Part shown: positions 52,261 through 60,468 of the stretch, in pieces
Layout: every line of letters begins with the position of its first letter
Position numbering within the stretch: position 1 is the stretch's first letter
Source: an uncultured Caulobacteraceae bacterium
GTDB lineage: Bacteria; Pseudomonadota; Alphaproteobacteria; Caulobacterales; Caulobacteraceae
Assembly (NCBI GenBank): GCA_903923135.1
Contig: CAIXWN010000066.1
Span: forward strand, 1 to 60,724
Direction of reading: 5' to 3'
DNA length: 60,724 nt
Translations under genes and position numbers: made by a program
The notes under the pieces: model-generated
What the model was told of the DNA's origin: nothing
The model's database searches: none
The model's input: only the letters and a program-made list of their open reading frames with translations

Positions 52261-53760
52261 TCAGATCTCCTGGTTGAACGCCCCGATTGTCGGCCACCGG
52301 CGTAGCCGCGGCTTGACCTCCCGATGGAAGAGATCGCGCATATCCTCGGCCGACCGGGTGCTTTCCACCACCACCACCAGTTCGGGTTTGTTGGAGGACG
52401 CCCGGACGAGCAGCCAGGAGCCGTCCTCCAGACCCACGCGGATACCGTTGATGGTCAGCACGCTGGCGATCCTGCGACCCAGGATCGTCTCTCCCCGGTC
52501 GGCCAGTTCCTGATAGGCGGCGATGATCTCCCGCAGCACGTCATACTTGATCTCGTCGGCGCAGCGGGGGCTCATGGTCAGTGAGGTGTAGGCCAAAGGC
52601 AGGGCCCGTTTCAGATCGCTGAGGCTCTTGCCGGGATTACGATTCAGCATGGCCAGGATCGCTGCGGCGGCCGTCAGGGCGCAGTCGTAGCCACGGCCGA
52701 GCGGTGTATTGAAGAAGAAGTGGCCCGACTTCTCGAACCCGGCCAGGGCGCCAATTTCGGCGGTCTTTCGCTTGATATAGCTGTGGCCGGTCTTCCAGTA
52801 GAGTGTGGAGGCGCCGTGCGCCTGCAGAACGGGGTCGGTAGCGTAGAGACCCGTCGACTTCACATCCACTACGAAGGTCGCTCCCGGGTGCAGCGGCGCC
52901 AGGTCCCGGGCCAGCATCAGCCCCATCTTGTCGGCGAAGATTTCCTCACCCTCGTCGTCCACCACTCCGCAGCGGTCGCCGTCGCCGTCGAAACCCAGCG
53001 CCAGGTCGGCGCCGTGCGCCTTGACCGAGGCCGCCATGGCCTGGAGCATCTCGGTGTCTTCCGGATTGGGGTTGTAGTTTGGGAAGGTCCAGTCGAGGTC
53101 GCACTCGACCGGGATGACCTCCGCGCCCATCCGTCGCAGGGCCTCCGGAGCGAAGACTCCGGCCGTGCCGTTGCCGCAGGCGCAGACGACCCTCAGAGGC
53201 CGCTCCAGCGAGCAACGGGCGGCGGCGTCGGCGATGTAGCGGTCGGCGACACCTTCCACGTGCGCCAGCGTTCCGCCCGGTCGGGGCTGCGCCTCGCTGG
53301 AAAACACCAGCGTCTTCAGCCGGCCGATTTCTTCAGGACCGAAGGTGAGCGGCGGCGAGACGCCCATCTTCACGCCGGTCCAGCCATTCTCGTTATGGCT
53401 GGCGGTGACCATCGCCACGCAGGGCGCCCGGAGGTCAAACTGGGCGAAATAAGCGGTGGGCGAGAGGGCCAGACCGATATCCAGCACCTCACAGCCGGCC
53501 TGCACGAGGCCCAGCGTCAGGGCCTGCTTCACCGACAAGGAGTAGGAGCGAAAGTCGTGGCCCACGACAATGCGCCGTTCACCGCATTCCTGGATGTAGG
53601 CGCCCAGACCCAACCCCAGAGCCTGAACCCCGAGAAGGTTGATCTCCGAACCGAGCAGCCATCGGGCGTCGTACTCTCGAAAGCCCGTGGCCTTGACCAG
53701 GGGTGCGTTCTCATACGCCACGGTTCCGGCGAGCAGGTCGGCGCGGGGCTTGGCGAGCAT
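52261..53760 (-). CDS. Phosphomannomutase/phosphoglucomutase (AlgC/ManB type)
   Basis: The 499-residue alpha-D-phosphohexomutase has the phosphoserine loop MVTASHNENGWTGVK. The metal loop is DGDGDR, the sugar loop is GFEKSGHFFF and the phosphate-binding loop is RASSNKPELVVVVE. The SSNKPE form indicates mannose/glucose rather than glucosamine phosphate preference. It probably supplies mannose-1-P or glucose-1-P for nucleotide sugars, linking to galU nearby. A 57-residue membrane protein gene is 28 bp upstream on the same strand and likely co-transcribed. Confidence 0.92.
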   Translation of the reverse strand: MLAKPRADLLAGTVAYENAPLVKATGFREYDARWLLGSEINLLGVQALGLGLGAYIQECGERRIVVGHDFRSYSLSVKQALTLGLVQAGCEVLDIGLALSPTAYFAQFDLRAPCVAMVTASHNENGWTGVKMGVSPPLTFGPEEIGRLKTLVFSSEAQPRPGGTLAHVEGVADRYIADAAARCSLERPLRVVCACGNGTAGVFAPEALRRMGAEVIPVECDLDWTFPNYNPNPEDTEMLQAMAASVKAHGADLALGFDGDGDRCGVVDDEGEEIFADKMGLMLARDLAPLHPGATFVVDVKSTGLYATDPVLQAHGASTLYWKTGHSYIKRKTAEIGALAGFEKSGHFFFNTPLGRGYDCALTAAAAILAMLNRNPGKSLSDLKRALPLAYTSLTMSPRCADEIKYDVLREIIAAYQELADRGETILGRRIASVLTINGIRVGLEDGSWLLVRASSNKPELVVVVESTRSAEDMRDLFHREVKPRLRRWPTIGAFNQEI

Positions 53761-53788
53761 GGCGACGCGGGCCTTTCAGACGGAGCGT

Positions 53789-53962
53789 TCAACGACGTTT
53801 CGGAACCGGGAGGGCGGGACCGGGCGCCTGCGGCGAAGCCGTCTGCGCCTGACCGAAGGGCGGTGGGGATCGTTCGCCGAGACCCTGCGGCCAGACCAGC
53901 GCCAGGGCGATCATCAGCGCCGCGATCAGCCCCAGAAGCGGAAAGAACAGGCGGTCGCTCAT
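53789..53962 (-). CDS. 57-residue single-helix membrane protein
   Basis: The frame from ATG 53962 to TGA 53789 reads MSDRLFFPLLGLIAALMIAL, continues ALVWPQGLGER, then a Pro/Gln-rich tail ending LPVPKRR. One N-terminal helix (residues 6-24) with a Pro-rich tail suggests an inner-membrane anchor with an extracytoplasmic tail. It has a proper start and stop and lies 28 bp before the phosphomannomutase on the same strand. Coding character is convincing despite its size. Function unknown; a partner of the mutase or of polysaccharide assembly is possible. Confidence 0.65.
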   Translation of the reverse strand: MSDRLFFPLLGLIAALMIALALVWPQGLGERSPPPFGQAQTASPQAPGPALPVPKRR

Positions 53963-54064
53963 GAGGCTGGAGTCTATACGGGCGCCGCCCCGCGGGCGCC
54001 ACCGGACTTGACGCTTCGGGGCCTTGGTCCTAGCCCCGCGTCTCGTCCAATCGCAGGATCATCG

Positions 54065-54784
54065 ATGTCCAGACTCGTCCTTCTTCGCCACGGCCAGAGC
54101 CGCTGGAACATTCAGCAGCGATTCACCGGCTGGGTGGATGTCGACCTGACGGAGAAGGGAGAGGCCGAAGCGCTGGCCGCCGGTCGCCTGATCAAGGCGC
54201 AAGGGCTGGACATCGATCTGGTCTACGCCTCGGTGTTGACACGGGCCATCCGCACGGCCGACCTCGCCCTCTGGACCGCAGACCAGCTTTGGGTGCCAAT
54301 GATCAAGGACTGGCGGCTGAACGAACGTCACTACGGCGCCCTGACAGGCCTCGAACACGGACCGACCCGGGAAAAATACGGGGCCGAGCAGGTGCAGATC
54401 TGGCGGCGCTCGTTCGACGTGCCGCCGCCGCCGCTGGAGCCGGGCGGCGAATATGATTTCAGCCATGACCGACGCTACCAGGGCATTACGCCTCCGCCGA
54501 GCGAGAGTCTGAAGACCACTCTGGAGCGGGTGCTGCCCTATTGGACCGCCGAGATCGCCCCTCGTCTCGCCGCGGGACAGACCCTGCTGGTGGTCGCGCA
54601 CGGCAATTCCCTGCGCTCGATCGTCAAGCACCTGTTCTCGGTTTCCGATGTGGATATCCCTGGGGTGGAGATTCCCACCGGAAATCCGCTGCTGATCAAT
54701 CTGGACGAGGCCCTGAGGCCGGTTGCGGCGCGCTATCTCAACGCGGGAGCCGCCACCGCGCTGCCGCCGCTGCTCGCCGGCTGA
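54065..54784 (+). CDS. gpmA: 2,3-bisphosphoglycerate-dependent phosphoglycerate mutase
   Basis: The 239-residue glycolytic enzyme interconverts 3- and 2-phosphoglycerate. The catalytic loop is LVLLRHGQSRWN with phospho-His9. Family motifs follow: FTGWVDVDLTEKGEAEA, YASVLTRAIRTA, WRLNERHYGALTGL and the second His in VVAHGNSLRSIVKHL. ATG 54065 is chosen by alignment of the LLRHG motif. It stands alone on the plus strand, divergent from the small membrane protein gene and ending in a bidirectional-type hairpin. Confidence 0.96.
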   Translation: MSRLVLLRHGQSRWNIQQRFTGWVDVDLTEKGEAEALAAGRLIKAQGLDIDLVYASVLTRAIRTADLALWTADQLWVPMIKDWRLNERHYGALTGLEHGPTREKYGAEQVQIWRRSFDVPPPPLEPGGEYDFSHDRRYQGITPPPSESLKTTLERVLPYWTAEIAPRLAAGQTLLVVAHGNSLRSIVKHLFSVSDVDIPGVEIPTGNPLLINLDEALRPVAARYLNAGAATALPPLLAG

Positions 54785-54797
54785 GCGGGGCCATGAC

Positions 54798-54827
54798 AAA
54801 AGGGGCGGAGCGTCGCCGCTCCGCCCC
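54798..54827 (-). terminator. Rho-independent terminator of hsp20
   Basis: GGGGCGGAGC (54802-54811) and GCTCCGCCCC (54818-54827) form a perfect 10-bp stem with a 6-base loop. On the minus strand it is followed directly by TTTTGT. It should end the hsp20 transcript. The same stem may help end gpmA, though the plus-strand flank has only short T runs. Confidence 0.8.
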
Positions 54828-54853
54828 CGTCTGGTCGGTCCTTAGGCCTGCAG

Positions 54854-55321
54854 TCAGGCGGCCTTTTCACCCTCGATGAGCGGGGAGACCTTGGCGGTCG
54901 CCGTCGGCGCGCCGATTTCCACGCGACGGGGCTTCAGAGCTTCGGGCAGCTCGCGCTTCAGGGCGATCGACAGCAGCCCATTGGCCAGCTGGGCGTCCTG
55001 TACGACCACGTAGTCGGCCAATTGGAAGCGGCGTTCGAAGTTCCGCTCGGCCAGGCCGCGGTGCAGATAGCGCCGGGTCTCGTCGTTGGCGCCCTTGCGG
55101 CCCTGCACCGTGAGCAGATTTTCCTTCACCTCGATGGCGAGGTCCTCCGACTTGAAGCCGGCAACCGCGATCTCGATGCGATAGGCGTTCTCGCCGGTGC
55201 GCTCGATATTGTAGGGCGGATAGCCTGTGGCCGCCTCGGTGCTGGCCGAGTCGAGAAGGTCCGCCAACCGGTCGAAACCGACGACGGAGCGATAGAGGGG
55301 GGAGAGGTCGATCGTACGCAT
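54854..55321 (-). CDS. Small heat-shock protein, Hsp20/IbpA family
   Basis: The 155-residue chaperone holds unfolding proteins in a refoldable state. The alpha-crystallin domain spans about residues 35-130: YNIERTGENAYRIEIAVAGFKSEDLAIEV, then LTVQGRK and ANGLLSIALKRELPE. The LxxGLL-like end is followed by a C-terminal extension. The start is decided by the Shine-Dalgarno: AAGGA is 8 bases before ATG 55321, whereas ATG 55330 would overlap it. That SD lies in a short hairpin (55329-55341). A strong terminator follows the gene. Confidence 0.93.
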   Translation of the reverse strand: MRTIDLSPLYRSVVGFDRLADLLDSASTEAATGYPPYNIERTGENAYRIEIAVAGFKSEDLAIEVKENLLTVQGRKGANDETRRYLHRGLAERNFERRFQLADYVVVQDAQLANGLLSIALKRELPEALKPRRVEIGAPTATAKVSPLIEGEKAA

Positions 55322-55322
55322 G

Positions 55323-55348
55323 TTCGGCATCCTTCTAGGATTGAAGCA
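55323..55348 (-). promoter_or_regulatory. Possible RNA thermometer over the hsp20 ribosome binding site
   Basis: On the mRNA, AUCCU-AGA-AGGAU (55341-55329) folds into a five-pair stem whose 3' arm holds the Shine-Dalgarno AGGA. An outer UUC/GAA pairing around it could extend the helix. UUGCU, the conserved ROSE-element motif, lies just upstream (55350-55346). Small heat-shock genes of alphaproteobacteria are often controlled by ROSE thermometers. The short stem is consistent with melting at raised temperature, but no folding energy was computed. Confidence 0.45.
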
Positions 55349-55483
55349 AGGTTGCAGTGAATCGGATCGTTACGAGCCGGAGATGGCCTCGCGTTTGACC
55401 CGGAAGGCCCGGAAATCCAGCGCCTTCGATACATAGGTTGGCGCCGCCCGCCCCGCTTTCAAGGCCCCCCGAACGGCCGGGTC

Positions 55484-55496
55484 TGAACAATGTTCA
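55484..55496. promoter_or_regulatory. Palindrome upstream of the SCP2 gene
   Basis: TGAACAATGTTCA is a perfect 5-3-5 inverted repeat 83 bp before the SCP2 start, in the 257-bp divergent region with hsp20. It is a plausible repressor site. It does not fit the alphaproteobacterial LexA direct repeat GTTC-N7-GTTC. Confidence 0.35.
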
Positions 55497-55578
55497 CTTG
55501 CCTCGTTTCCGGCCTCGGGTTACGGCCGTCTAGGCGCCAAAACACCATGGCGCCCCCACACAAGGAGACAAGAAAATC

Positions 55579-55887
55579 ATGGCTACGCTCCAGGACCTGA
55601 CTGATCGCGTCACCAAAGCCGTCGGCGCCGATTCCGGCCTCGGCAAGACTCTGAAGTTCAACCTCAAGGGTGACGGCGTTGTGTTCATCGACGGCGGCTC
55701 GGTCACCAATGAGGACAAGCCGGCCGACCTGACCATCACCATCTCGCTTGATGATCTGGTGGCCATGGGCGAAGGCAAGCTGGACGCCATGACCGCGGTC
55801 ATGGGCGGCAAGATGCAACTCTCCGACATGGGCTTGGCCATGGGCCTGCAGGGCAAGATGACGGCCCTCTTCTCGAAGATGGCCTAA
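55579..55887 (+). CDS. SCP2 sterol-carrier family protein
   Basis: The 102-residue stand-alone SCP2 domain contains KTLKFNLKGDGVVFIDGGSVTNED, ADLTITISLDDLVAMGEGKLDAM and the C-terminal helix LSDMGLAMGLQGKMTALFSKM. It binds a hydrophobic ligand such as a fatty acyl chain in the cytosol. AAGGAGAC lies upstream of the ATG. A lysophospholipase-like hydrolase starts 11 bp after its stop, so the two are probably co-transcribed and act on lipids. Confidence 0.9.
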   Translation: MATLQDLTDRVTKAVGADSGLGKTLKFNLKGDGVVFIDGGSVTNEDKPADLTITISLDDLVAMGEGKLDAMTAVMGGKMQLSDMGLAMGLQGKMTALFSKMA

Positions 55888-55898
55888 GAGGGACAGGC

Positions 55899-56855
55899 TT
55901 GGCTGAAGCCGCGCCTCTGGTCGGGACGGCTGAGGCGCCGGTCCCCGAAGGCGCGGCGGCCGAGTGGTTTCGCGGCGCGGATGGCGTTCGGCTTCGGGCG
56001 GCGCTGTTCGCGCCCGTCCGCGGCGCGCGCGGTTCGGTGGTGATCAGCGGTGGGCGCACGGAGCCGATCGAGAAATACTTCGAGGTCGCCGGACGGCTCA
56101 CCGCCCGCGGATTCGTCGTACTGGTTCACGACTGGCGGGGCCAGGGCCTCGCCGACCGGCTGTTGCCGGACCGCAACCGGGGGCATGCCGTGGGTCACGG
56201 CGATTTCCTTTCCGACTACGCTATCCTGCTGAACGGCTTCGAGAGCCGTTTGCCGCGCCCGTGGATCGCCCTGGGCCATTCCATGGGCGGTTGCCTGACG
56301 CTGCTGGCGCTCGCCGAGGGCGAGACCCGGTTCGCCGGGGCCATTCTGTCGGCGCCGATGCTGGGGTTGCACACCGGGACCGTGCCGCGCCCGGTCGCGC
56401 GCCTCCTGGCTCGACTGCTGACTGGACTTGGACAGGGCGCCAGGCCGGTCCCGGGGCCACCTGCCGCCATCACGCCCTTCGAGATCAATGTGGTCACCCA
56501 CGACCGGGCGCGATACGAGCGCAATGAGGCCCAGGTCCGCGCCTGTCCTGATCTCGCCCTGGGTTCGCCGACCTGGGGCTGGCTCGCGTTCGCCTTCTCG
56601 GCGATGGCCATTCTTGCGAGGGGCCCCGGCGTTCCGCGTATCGCCCACCCCGTGACGGTGGTCGCGGCTGGAGAAGATCTGATCGTCGACAACGCCGCCC
56701 TCAGAGCGGTTGCCGCACGCCTGGCCCAAGGCCGTTTCGCGGAGGTTTCTGGCGCCTATCACGAATTGCTGCAGGAGACGGATGACGTCCAGGCGGTGTT
56801 CTGGCGGGAATTCGACGATCTCGCCGGTCGCGTCGCTCCGGAGGCGCCGGCCTAG
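55899..56855 (+). CDS. Alpha/beta hydrolase, lysophospholipase/monoacylglycerol lipase-like
   Basis: The 318-residue hydrolase has the serine nucleophile in ALGHSMGGCLTLL. The acid is likely in VVAAGEDLIVDN and the His in SGAYHELLQET. The DWRGQGLADR motif is typical of PldB/Hydrolase_4 enzymes. Start is TTG 55899 with GAGGGACA upstream; there is no closer ATG in frame. It follows the SCP2 gene by 11 bp. The stop overlaps the hisN stop by 4 bp. The exact ester cleaved is unknown. Confidence 0.85.
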   Translation: MAEAAPLVGTAEAPVPEGAAAEWFRGADGVRLRAALFAPVRGARGSVVISGGRTEPIEKYFEVAGRLTARGFVVLVHDWRGQGLADRLLPDRNRGHAVGHGDFLSDYAILLNGFESRLPRPWIALGHSMGGCLTLLALAEGETRFAGAILSAPMLGLHTGTVPRPVARLLARLLTGLGQGARPVPGPPAAITPFEINVVTHDRARYERNEAQVRACPDLALGSPTWGWLAFAFSAMAILARGPGVPRIAHPVTVVAAGEDLIVDNAALRAVAARLAQGRFAEVSGAYHELLQETDDVQAVFWREFDDLAGRVAPEAPA

Positions 56856-57676
56856 ACCGGCTTGGCCTGCGCCGCCAGCGGCAGCAGGAGAGGCAGGACC
56901 GACTCGAGAAGCGCCTGATCGCCGGCCATCACGGCCGCCCCGCCCTGGCGGCCCATTGGCTGGCCAGACCAGTTGCTCAGCACGCCGCCCGCGCCGACGA
57001 TGACCGGGATGGCGGCCTCGATATCCCAGCTCTTGAGGCCGGCCTCGACGACCATGTCGAGGCTGCCTGCGGCGACCATGGCGTAGGCATAGGCGTCGCA
57101 GCCAAAACGCACCAGGCGGGTGGCCGCCCGCACGCGCGCCCAGGCGTCCAGCTCCGCAGCGTTGAATGTGGCCACCGGATCGGTGGTGGCGACTATGGCC
57201 TGACCCAGGGGCGTTCCCTTCCGCGTCGCCAGCGGTCGGGAGCCGGTGGCGTGGATCAACCGCGAGCCGCCGGCGTGGCCGAGAAAGACTTCTCCGATAT
57301 AGGGCTGTCCGATCGAGCCCAGAACGGGGGCGCCCTGGAATCGCAGGCCGATCAGGGTGGTCCAGACGGGCAGGCCGGCGATGAACGCGCGCGTGCCGTC
57401 GATGGGATCGAGCACCCACACGAACTCGGCGTTCGGCCGGTCCTCGCCATATTCCTCACCGATCACGCCGTGCTCCGGATAGTGCTCGGAAATCAGGAGC
57501 CGGATGGCGGCCTCGGCCCCGCGGTCGGCGGCGGTGACCGGGTCGAAGGCCCCTGGCCCCCCCTTGTCCTCGAGGCCGTTTTCCACGCGAAAGAGCGGCA
57601 GGATCACCTCGCCGGACGCCCGGTTCAGCTCAACCAGAAAGGCGTCGAGGCGGTCAAGGTGTGGCGGCTGGGTCAT
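56852..57676 (-). CDS. hisN: Histidinol-phosphatase, inositol monophosphatase type
   Basis: The 274-residue Mg-dependent phosphatase has metal ligands in GEEYG (E74/E75) and DPIDGTRAFIAG (D90, D93), and the C-terminal site SWDIEAAIPVIVGAGG. The DPIDGTRAFIAGLP segment is diagnostic of HisN within the inositol monophosphatase family. It should carry out the penultimate step of histidine synthesis. No other his gene is present, which is common for hisN. Confidence 0.9.
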   Translation of the reverse strand: MTQPPHLDRLDAFLVELNRASGEVILPLFRVENGLEDKGGPGAFDPVTAADRGAEAAIRLLISEHYPEHGVIGEEYGEDRPNAEFVWVLDPIDGTRAFIAGLPVWTTLIGLRFQGAPVLGSIGQPYIGEVFLGHAGGSRLIHATGSRPLATRKGTPLGQAIVATTDPVATFNAAELDAWARVRAATRLVRFGCDAYAYAMVAAGSLDMVVEAGLKSWDIEAAIPVIVGAGGVLSNWSGQPMGRQGGAAVMAGDQALLESVLPLLLPLAAQAKPV

Positions 57677-57758
57677 GGCCCGGCGTTTAGCGCATCAATG
57701 GCGGGTCCGCCAAGGCGCGCGGCGTTGCGTCGTCCCCACGCGCGAGACTATTGAGCCC

Positions 57759-58685
57759 ATGGCCAAGTCCCGTTCGCCACTGATCCAGAGGTTCCTCTGG
57801 CGCCTGGAGGCCCTGGGTTTCGATGTGTTTACGATCTTGGCCCGCACGATCCCGATCGAGGTCTGGTCGGCGTTCGGCGGGGCGCTGTTCCGCACCCTGG
57901 GTCCGCTGTCATCGGCTCACCGGACCGCCCGGCGCAGCCTCCGTCTGGCGTTTCCCCAGATGGCCGATGCCGACGCGGTGGCCATCGTCCGGGACCAGTG
58001 GGAGAACTTCGGCCGCTACATCGCGGAGTTTCCGGTGCTCGACCGTCTTACCCCGGCCAGCGGCCGGGTCGACGTCAGCGCCGCAGCCCGCCTTGAGGAA
58101 ATCGCAGCCACGGGCCGGCCCATGGTGTTCATCTCTGGCCATCTGTCGAACATGGAGGTCATGGCCGCCGCGATCGTCGATGCCGGCATCCCCTGCGAGA
58201 TCACCTATCGCGCCGCCAACAACCCCTACGTGGACGCTCGGATCAAGAAGAGCCGGTTCCGCTATGGCGTTCGGATGTTTGCGCCCAAGGGGGCTGAGGG
58301 CGCGCGTGAACTGCTGGAGGGTCTCAGGGCCGGTCGCTCCATCGCCATGATGAACGACCAGCGCTACGATGCGGGCGTCGCCGCCCCGTTCTTCGGCCGA
58401 CCGGTGATGACCAATCCCGCCGCCGTGCGCCTGGCGCTGCGGTTCGGCACGGCGATCCAGCCGCTGTCTATCCAGCGCCTGCCGGGGGTGCGCTTCCGTC
58501 TGGTCGCGCATGAGCCGATCCTGGTGGCCGACACCGGCGACCGGACGGCCGACATCGCCGCCGGGGTCGCCGCGGTCAACGCCTTCATCGAGGCCCGGGT
58601 CCGCGAGCGGCCGGGCGAGTGGTGGTGGCTGCACAAACGTTGGCCGCGGGAGGACTATGCGGCGCTCGCCACCCGCGGCCTCTGA
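57759..58685 (+). CDS. Lipid A biosynthesis acyltransferase (LpxL/LpxM family)
   Basis: The 308-residue membrane-associated enzyme should transfer a secondary acyl chain to a lipid A precursor. The HX4E catalytic motif is HLSNME (H128, E133). The second block is MMNDQRYDAGVAAPFFGRPV and the end is GEWWWLHKRWP, as in HtrB proteins. An N-terminal hydrophobic patch (GFDVFTILARTIP) anchors it to the inner membrane. Specificity for lauroyl or other chains is not evident. Its stop abuts that of DUF2093 in TGATCA. Confidence 0.9.
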   Translation: MAKSRSPLIQRFLWRLEALGFDVFTILARTIPIEVWSAFGGALFRTLGPLSSAHRTARRSLRLAFPQMADADAVAIVRDQWENFGRYIAEFPVLDRLTPASGRVDVSAAARLEEIAATGRPMVFISGHLSNMEVMAAAIVDAGIPCEITYRAANNPYVDARIKKSRFRYGVRMFAPKGAEGARELLEGLRAGRSIAMMNDQRYDAGVAAPFFGRPVMTNPAAVRLALRFGTAIQPLSIQRLPGVRFRLVAHEPILVADTGDRTADIAAGVAAVNAFIEARVRERPGEWWWLHKRWPREDYAALATRGL

Positions 58686-58907
58686 TCAGGGATTGAGCTG
58701 TTTCCAGCGGGCCAGGGCCTCGGCCGGCCCGGCGTAGGCTTCCTGCAGGACAGGATTCCAGTAGCGCAGGTCGTCGAGCGGGATTTTCCCGCCCGATACG
58801 GCGCAGATCACATAACGGCCGGGCCTGAGCACGGTCATCTCACCGTCGCCATAGCGCACCACCGCCAGGTCGCCGGCGCCACCCAGATCCTTGTCGTAAG
58901 CATTCAT
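58686..58907 (-). CDS. DUF2093 family protein
   Basis: The 73-residue protein has the family pattern LAVVRYGDGEMTVLRPGRYVICAVSGGKIPLDDLRYWNP and QEAYAGPAEAL. ATG 58907 is in frame and gives the standard length. The family is common in alphaproteobacteria and often found next to xseA, as here (28 bp downstream on the same strand). Function is unknown. Confidence 0.85.
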   Translation of the reverse strand: MNAYDKDLGGAGDLAVVRYGDGEMTVLRPGRYVICAVSGGKIPLDDLRYWNPVLQEAYAGPAEALARWKQLNP

Positions 58908-58935
58908 GAGGCAGCCTTTAGCCTGAAAGCGTGTG

Positions 58936-60366
58936 TCAGAACAGTCGGCCCTGATCGGCCGACGGCGGTGCTGCCCTGCGGGGGTGGGCCGGCGATCCGG
59001 GCGAACCGTCAACGACCGCGCCGCGTTCGCCGTCATGGAAGACCAGTTTGACCGCCTCGCCGCTGTTCGCCATCGCGGCCGAGCGGATCAGATGGCCATC
59101 GGCGCGCTCCACCCGAGCGAACCCGCGACTGAGCGGCCTGTCCGGATCGAGGGAGAGGCGCAGCTTGTCCAGGCTGGCGAGGCGCTCCTCGGCCTGGACC
59201 AGATTCCGCCGGATCACGGGGTCGAGCCGCCGTGCGAGCGCCAGTAGGCCCTGCCGCCGGGTGTCGACGGCCAGGCCGAGCAGGCGGGGTCTGAGCGAGC
59301 CCGACTTGAAGGTGAGGTCATGACGGTGCGCGGCGACGTTGGCCGCCAGCGCCGCGCCCAGACGCCCGGCGGCCAGATCAAGCCGCTGGGTGGAGATCGC
59401 CAGAAGGTCCTGCAGCCGGGGCAGTCGCCCGGCTGAGGCGCCGAGGCGCGCGGCGCCAAGATCCATCATCCGCGCCCCGCAGCGGATCATGCGGCGTTCA
59501 TAGTCCGCCAGGGTCGCGGCGAGGTCGGCAAAGACGGGCGTGACGATCTCGGCGGCGGCCGTGGGCGTCGGCGCCCTTCGGTCCGAGACAAAATCGATCA
59601 GGGTGGTGTCGGTCTCGTGACCCACCGCCGAGACGACCGGTATCGGACAGGCGGCCACCGACCGGGCCAGGGCCTCGTCGTTGAAGGGCCACAGGTCCTC
59701 GACCGAACCGCCGCCCCGGGCGACGATAATCAGATCCGGCCGTGGAATCCTGCCGCCAGGCGCCAGGGCTGCGAAGCCTTCCACCGCCGTCCGCACCTGG
59801 GCCGCCGCCTGGTCGCCCTGGACCACCACTGGCCATACCACCACCCGGCAGGGCCAGCGCGCCGCGATGCGGTGAAGGATATCGCGGATCACCGCGCCGG
59901 TGGGACTGGTGACCACGCCGATAACAGCGGGCAGGGCGGGCAGGGGCTGCTTGCGGGCGGCCTCGAACAGACCCTCGGCGGCCAGCCGGGCCTTCAGGCG
60001 CTCAAGCTGAGCCAGAAGGGCGCCGATTCCCGCCGGCTCCATGGTCTCTATGATGATCTGGTACTGAGAGCGGCCGGGGTAGGTGGTCACCTTGCCAGTG
60101 ACGATGACCTCCAGCCCGGTCTGCGGACGCACCCCCAGTCCCCGCACCTGCCCCTTCCAGATCACCCCCATAATCGAGGACCTGTCGTCCTTGAGGTCCA
60201 GATACACGTGGCCATTGCCGTGGAATGTGACCTTCGACAGCTCGCCGCGCAGGCGGACAAAGCCGTACGCCTCCTCGATGGTCCGCTTCAGCGCAAAGGC
60301 CAGTTCCGAGACGCTGTAGGCCTGGGTGTTGGAGGTCTCGGCGGGCGGGGGTGACAGGTCGGTCAT
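58936..60366 (-). CDS. xseA: Exodeoxyribonuclease VII large subunit
   Basis: The 476-residue subunit begins with an OB-fold: [28 protein letters not shown], then [10 protein letters not shown]. The catalytic domain contains [32 protein letters not shown] and [29 protein letters not shown] long helical segment and a C-terminal end [12 protein letters not shown] follow. With XseB it degrades single-stranded DNA. ATG 60366 is chosen; the upstream extension to 60393 is not conserved. DUF2093 follows in the same operon. gcrA lies about 100 bp upstream. Confidence 0.95.
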   Translation of the reverse strand: MTDLSPPPAETSNTQAYSVSELAFALKRTIEEAYGFVRLRGELSKVTFHGNGHVYLDLKDDRSSIMGVIWKGQVRGLGVRPQTGLEVIVTGKVTTYPGRSQYQIIIETMEPAGIGALLAQLERLKARLAAEGLFEAARKQPLPALPAVIGVVTSPTGAVIRDILHRIAARWPCRVVVWPVVVQGDQAAAQVRTAVEGFAALAPGGRIPRPDLIIVARGGGSVEDLWPFNDEALARSVAACPIPVVSAVGHETDTTLIDFVSDRRAPTPTAAAEIVTPVFADLAATLADYERRMIRCGARMMDLGAARLGASAGRLPRLQDLLAISTQRLDLAAGRLGAALAANVAAHRHDLTFKSGSLRPRLLGLAVDTRRQGLLALARRLDPVIRRNLVQAEERLASLDKLRLSLDPDRPLSRGFARVERADGHLIRSAAMANSGEAVKLVFHDGERGAVVDGSPGSPAHPRRAAPPSADQGRLF

Positions 60367-60468
60367 GTCCGGGACCTTACCTTCGCACTCCACCCTTGAG
60401 GAGAGTCAGCGGGTCAATATCGCCCACGCGCCGGCTGGCGCAGAACAGTCCGTCCGGAATGGATGGAC

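Noticed and set aside
55484-55496. LexA (SOS) box upstream of SCP2
   Set aside because: Alphaproteobacterial LexA uses a direct repeat GTTC-N7-GTTC; this is an inverted repeat with a 3-base spacer.
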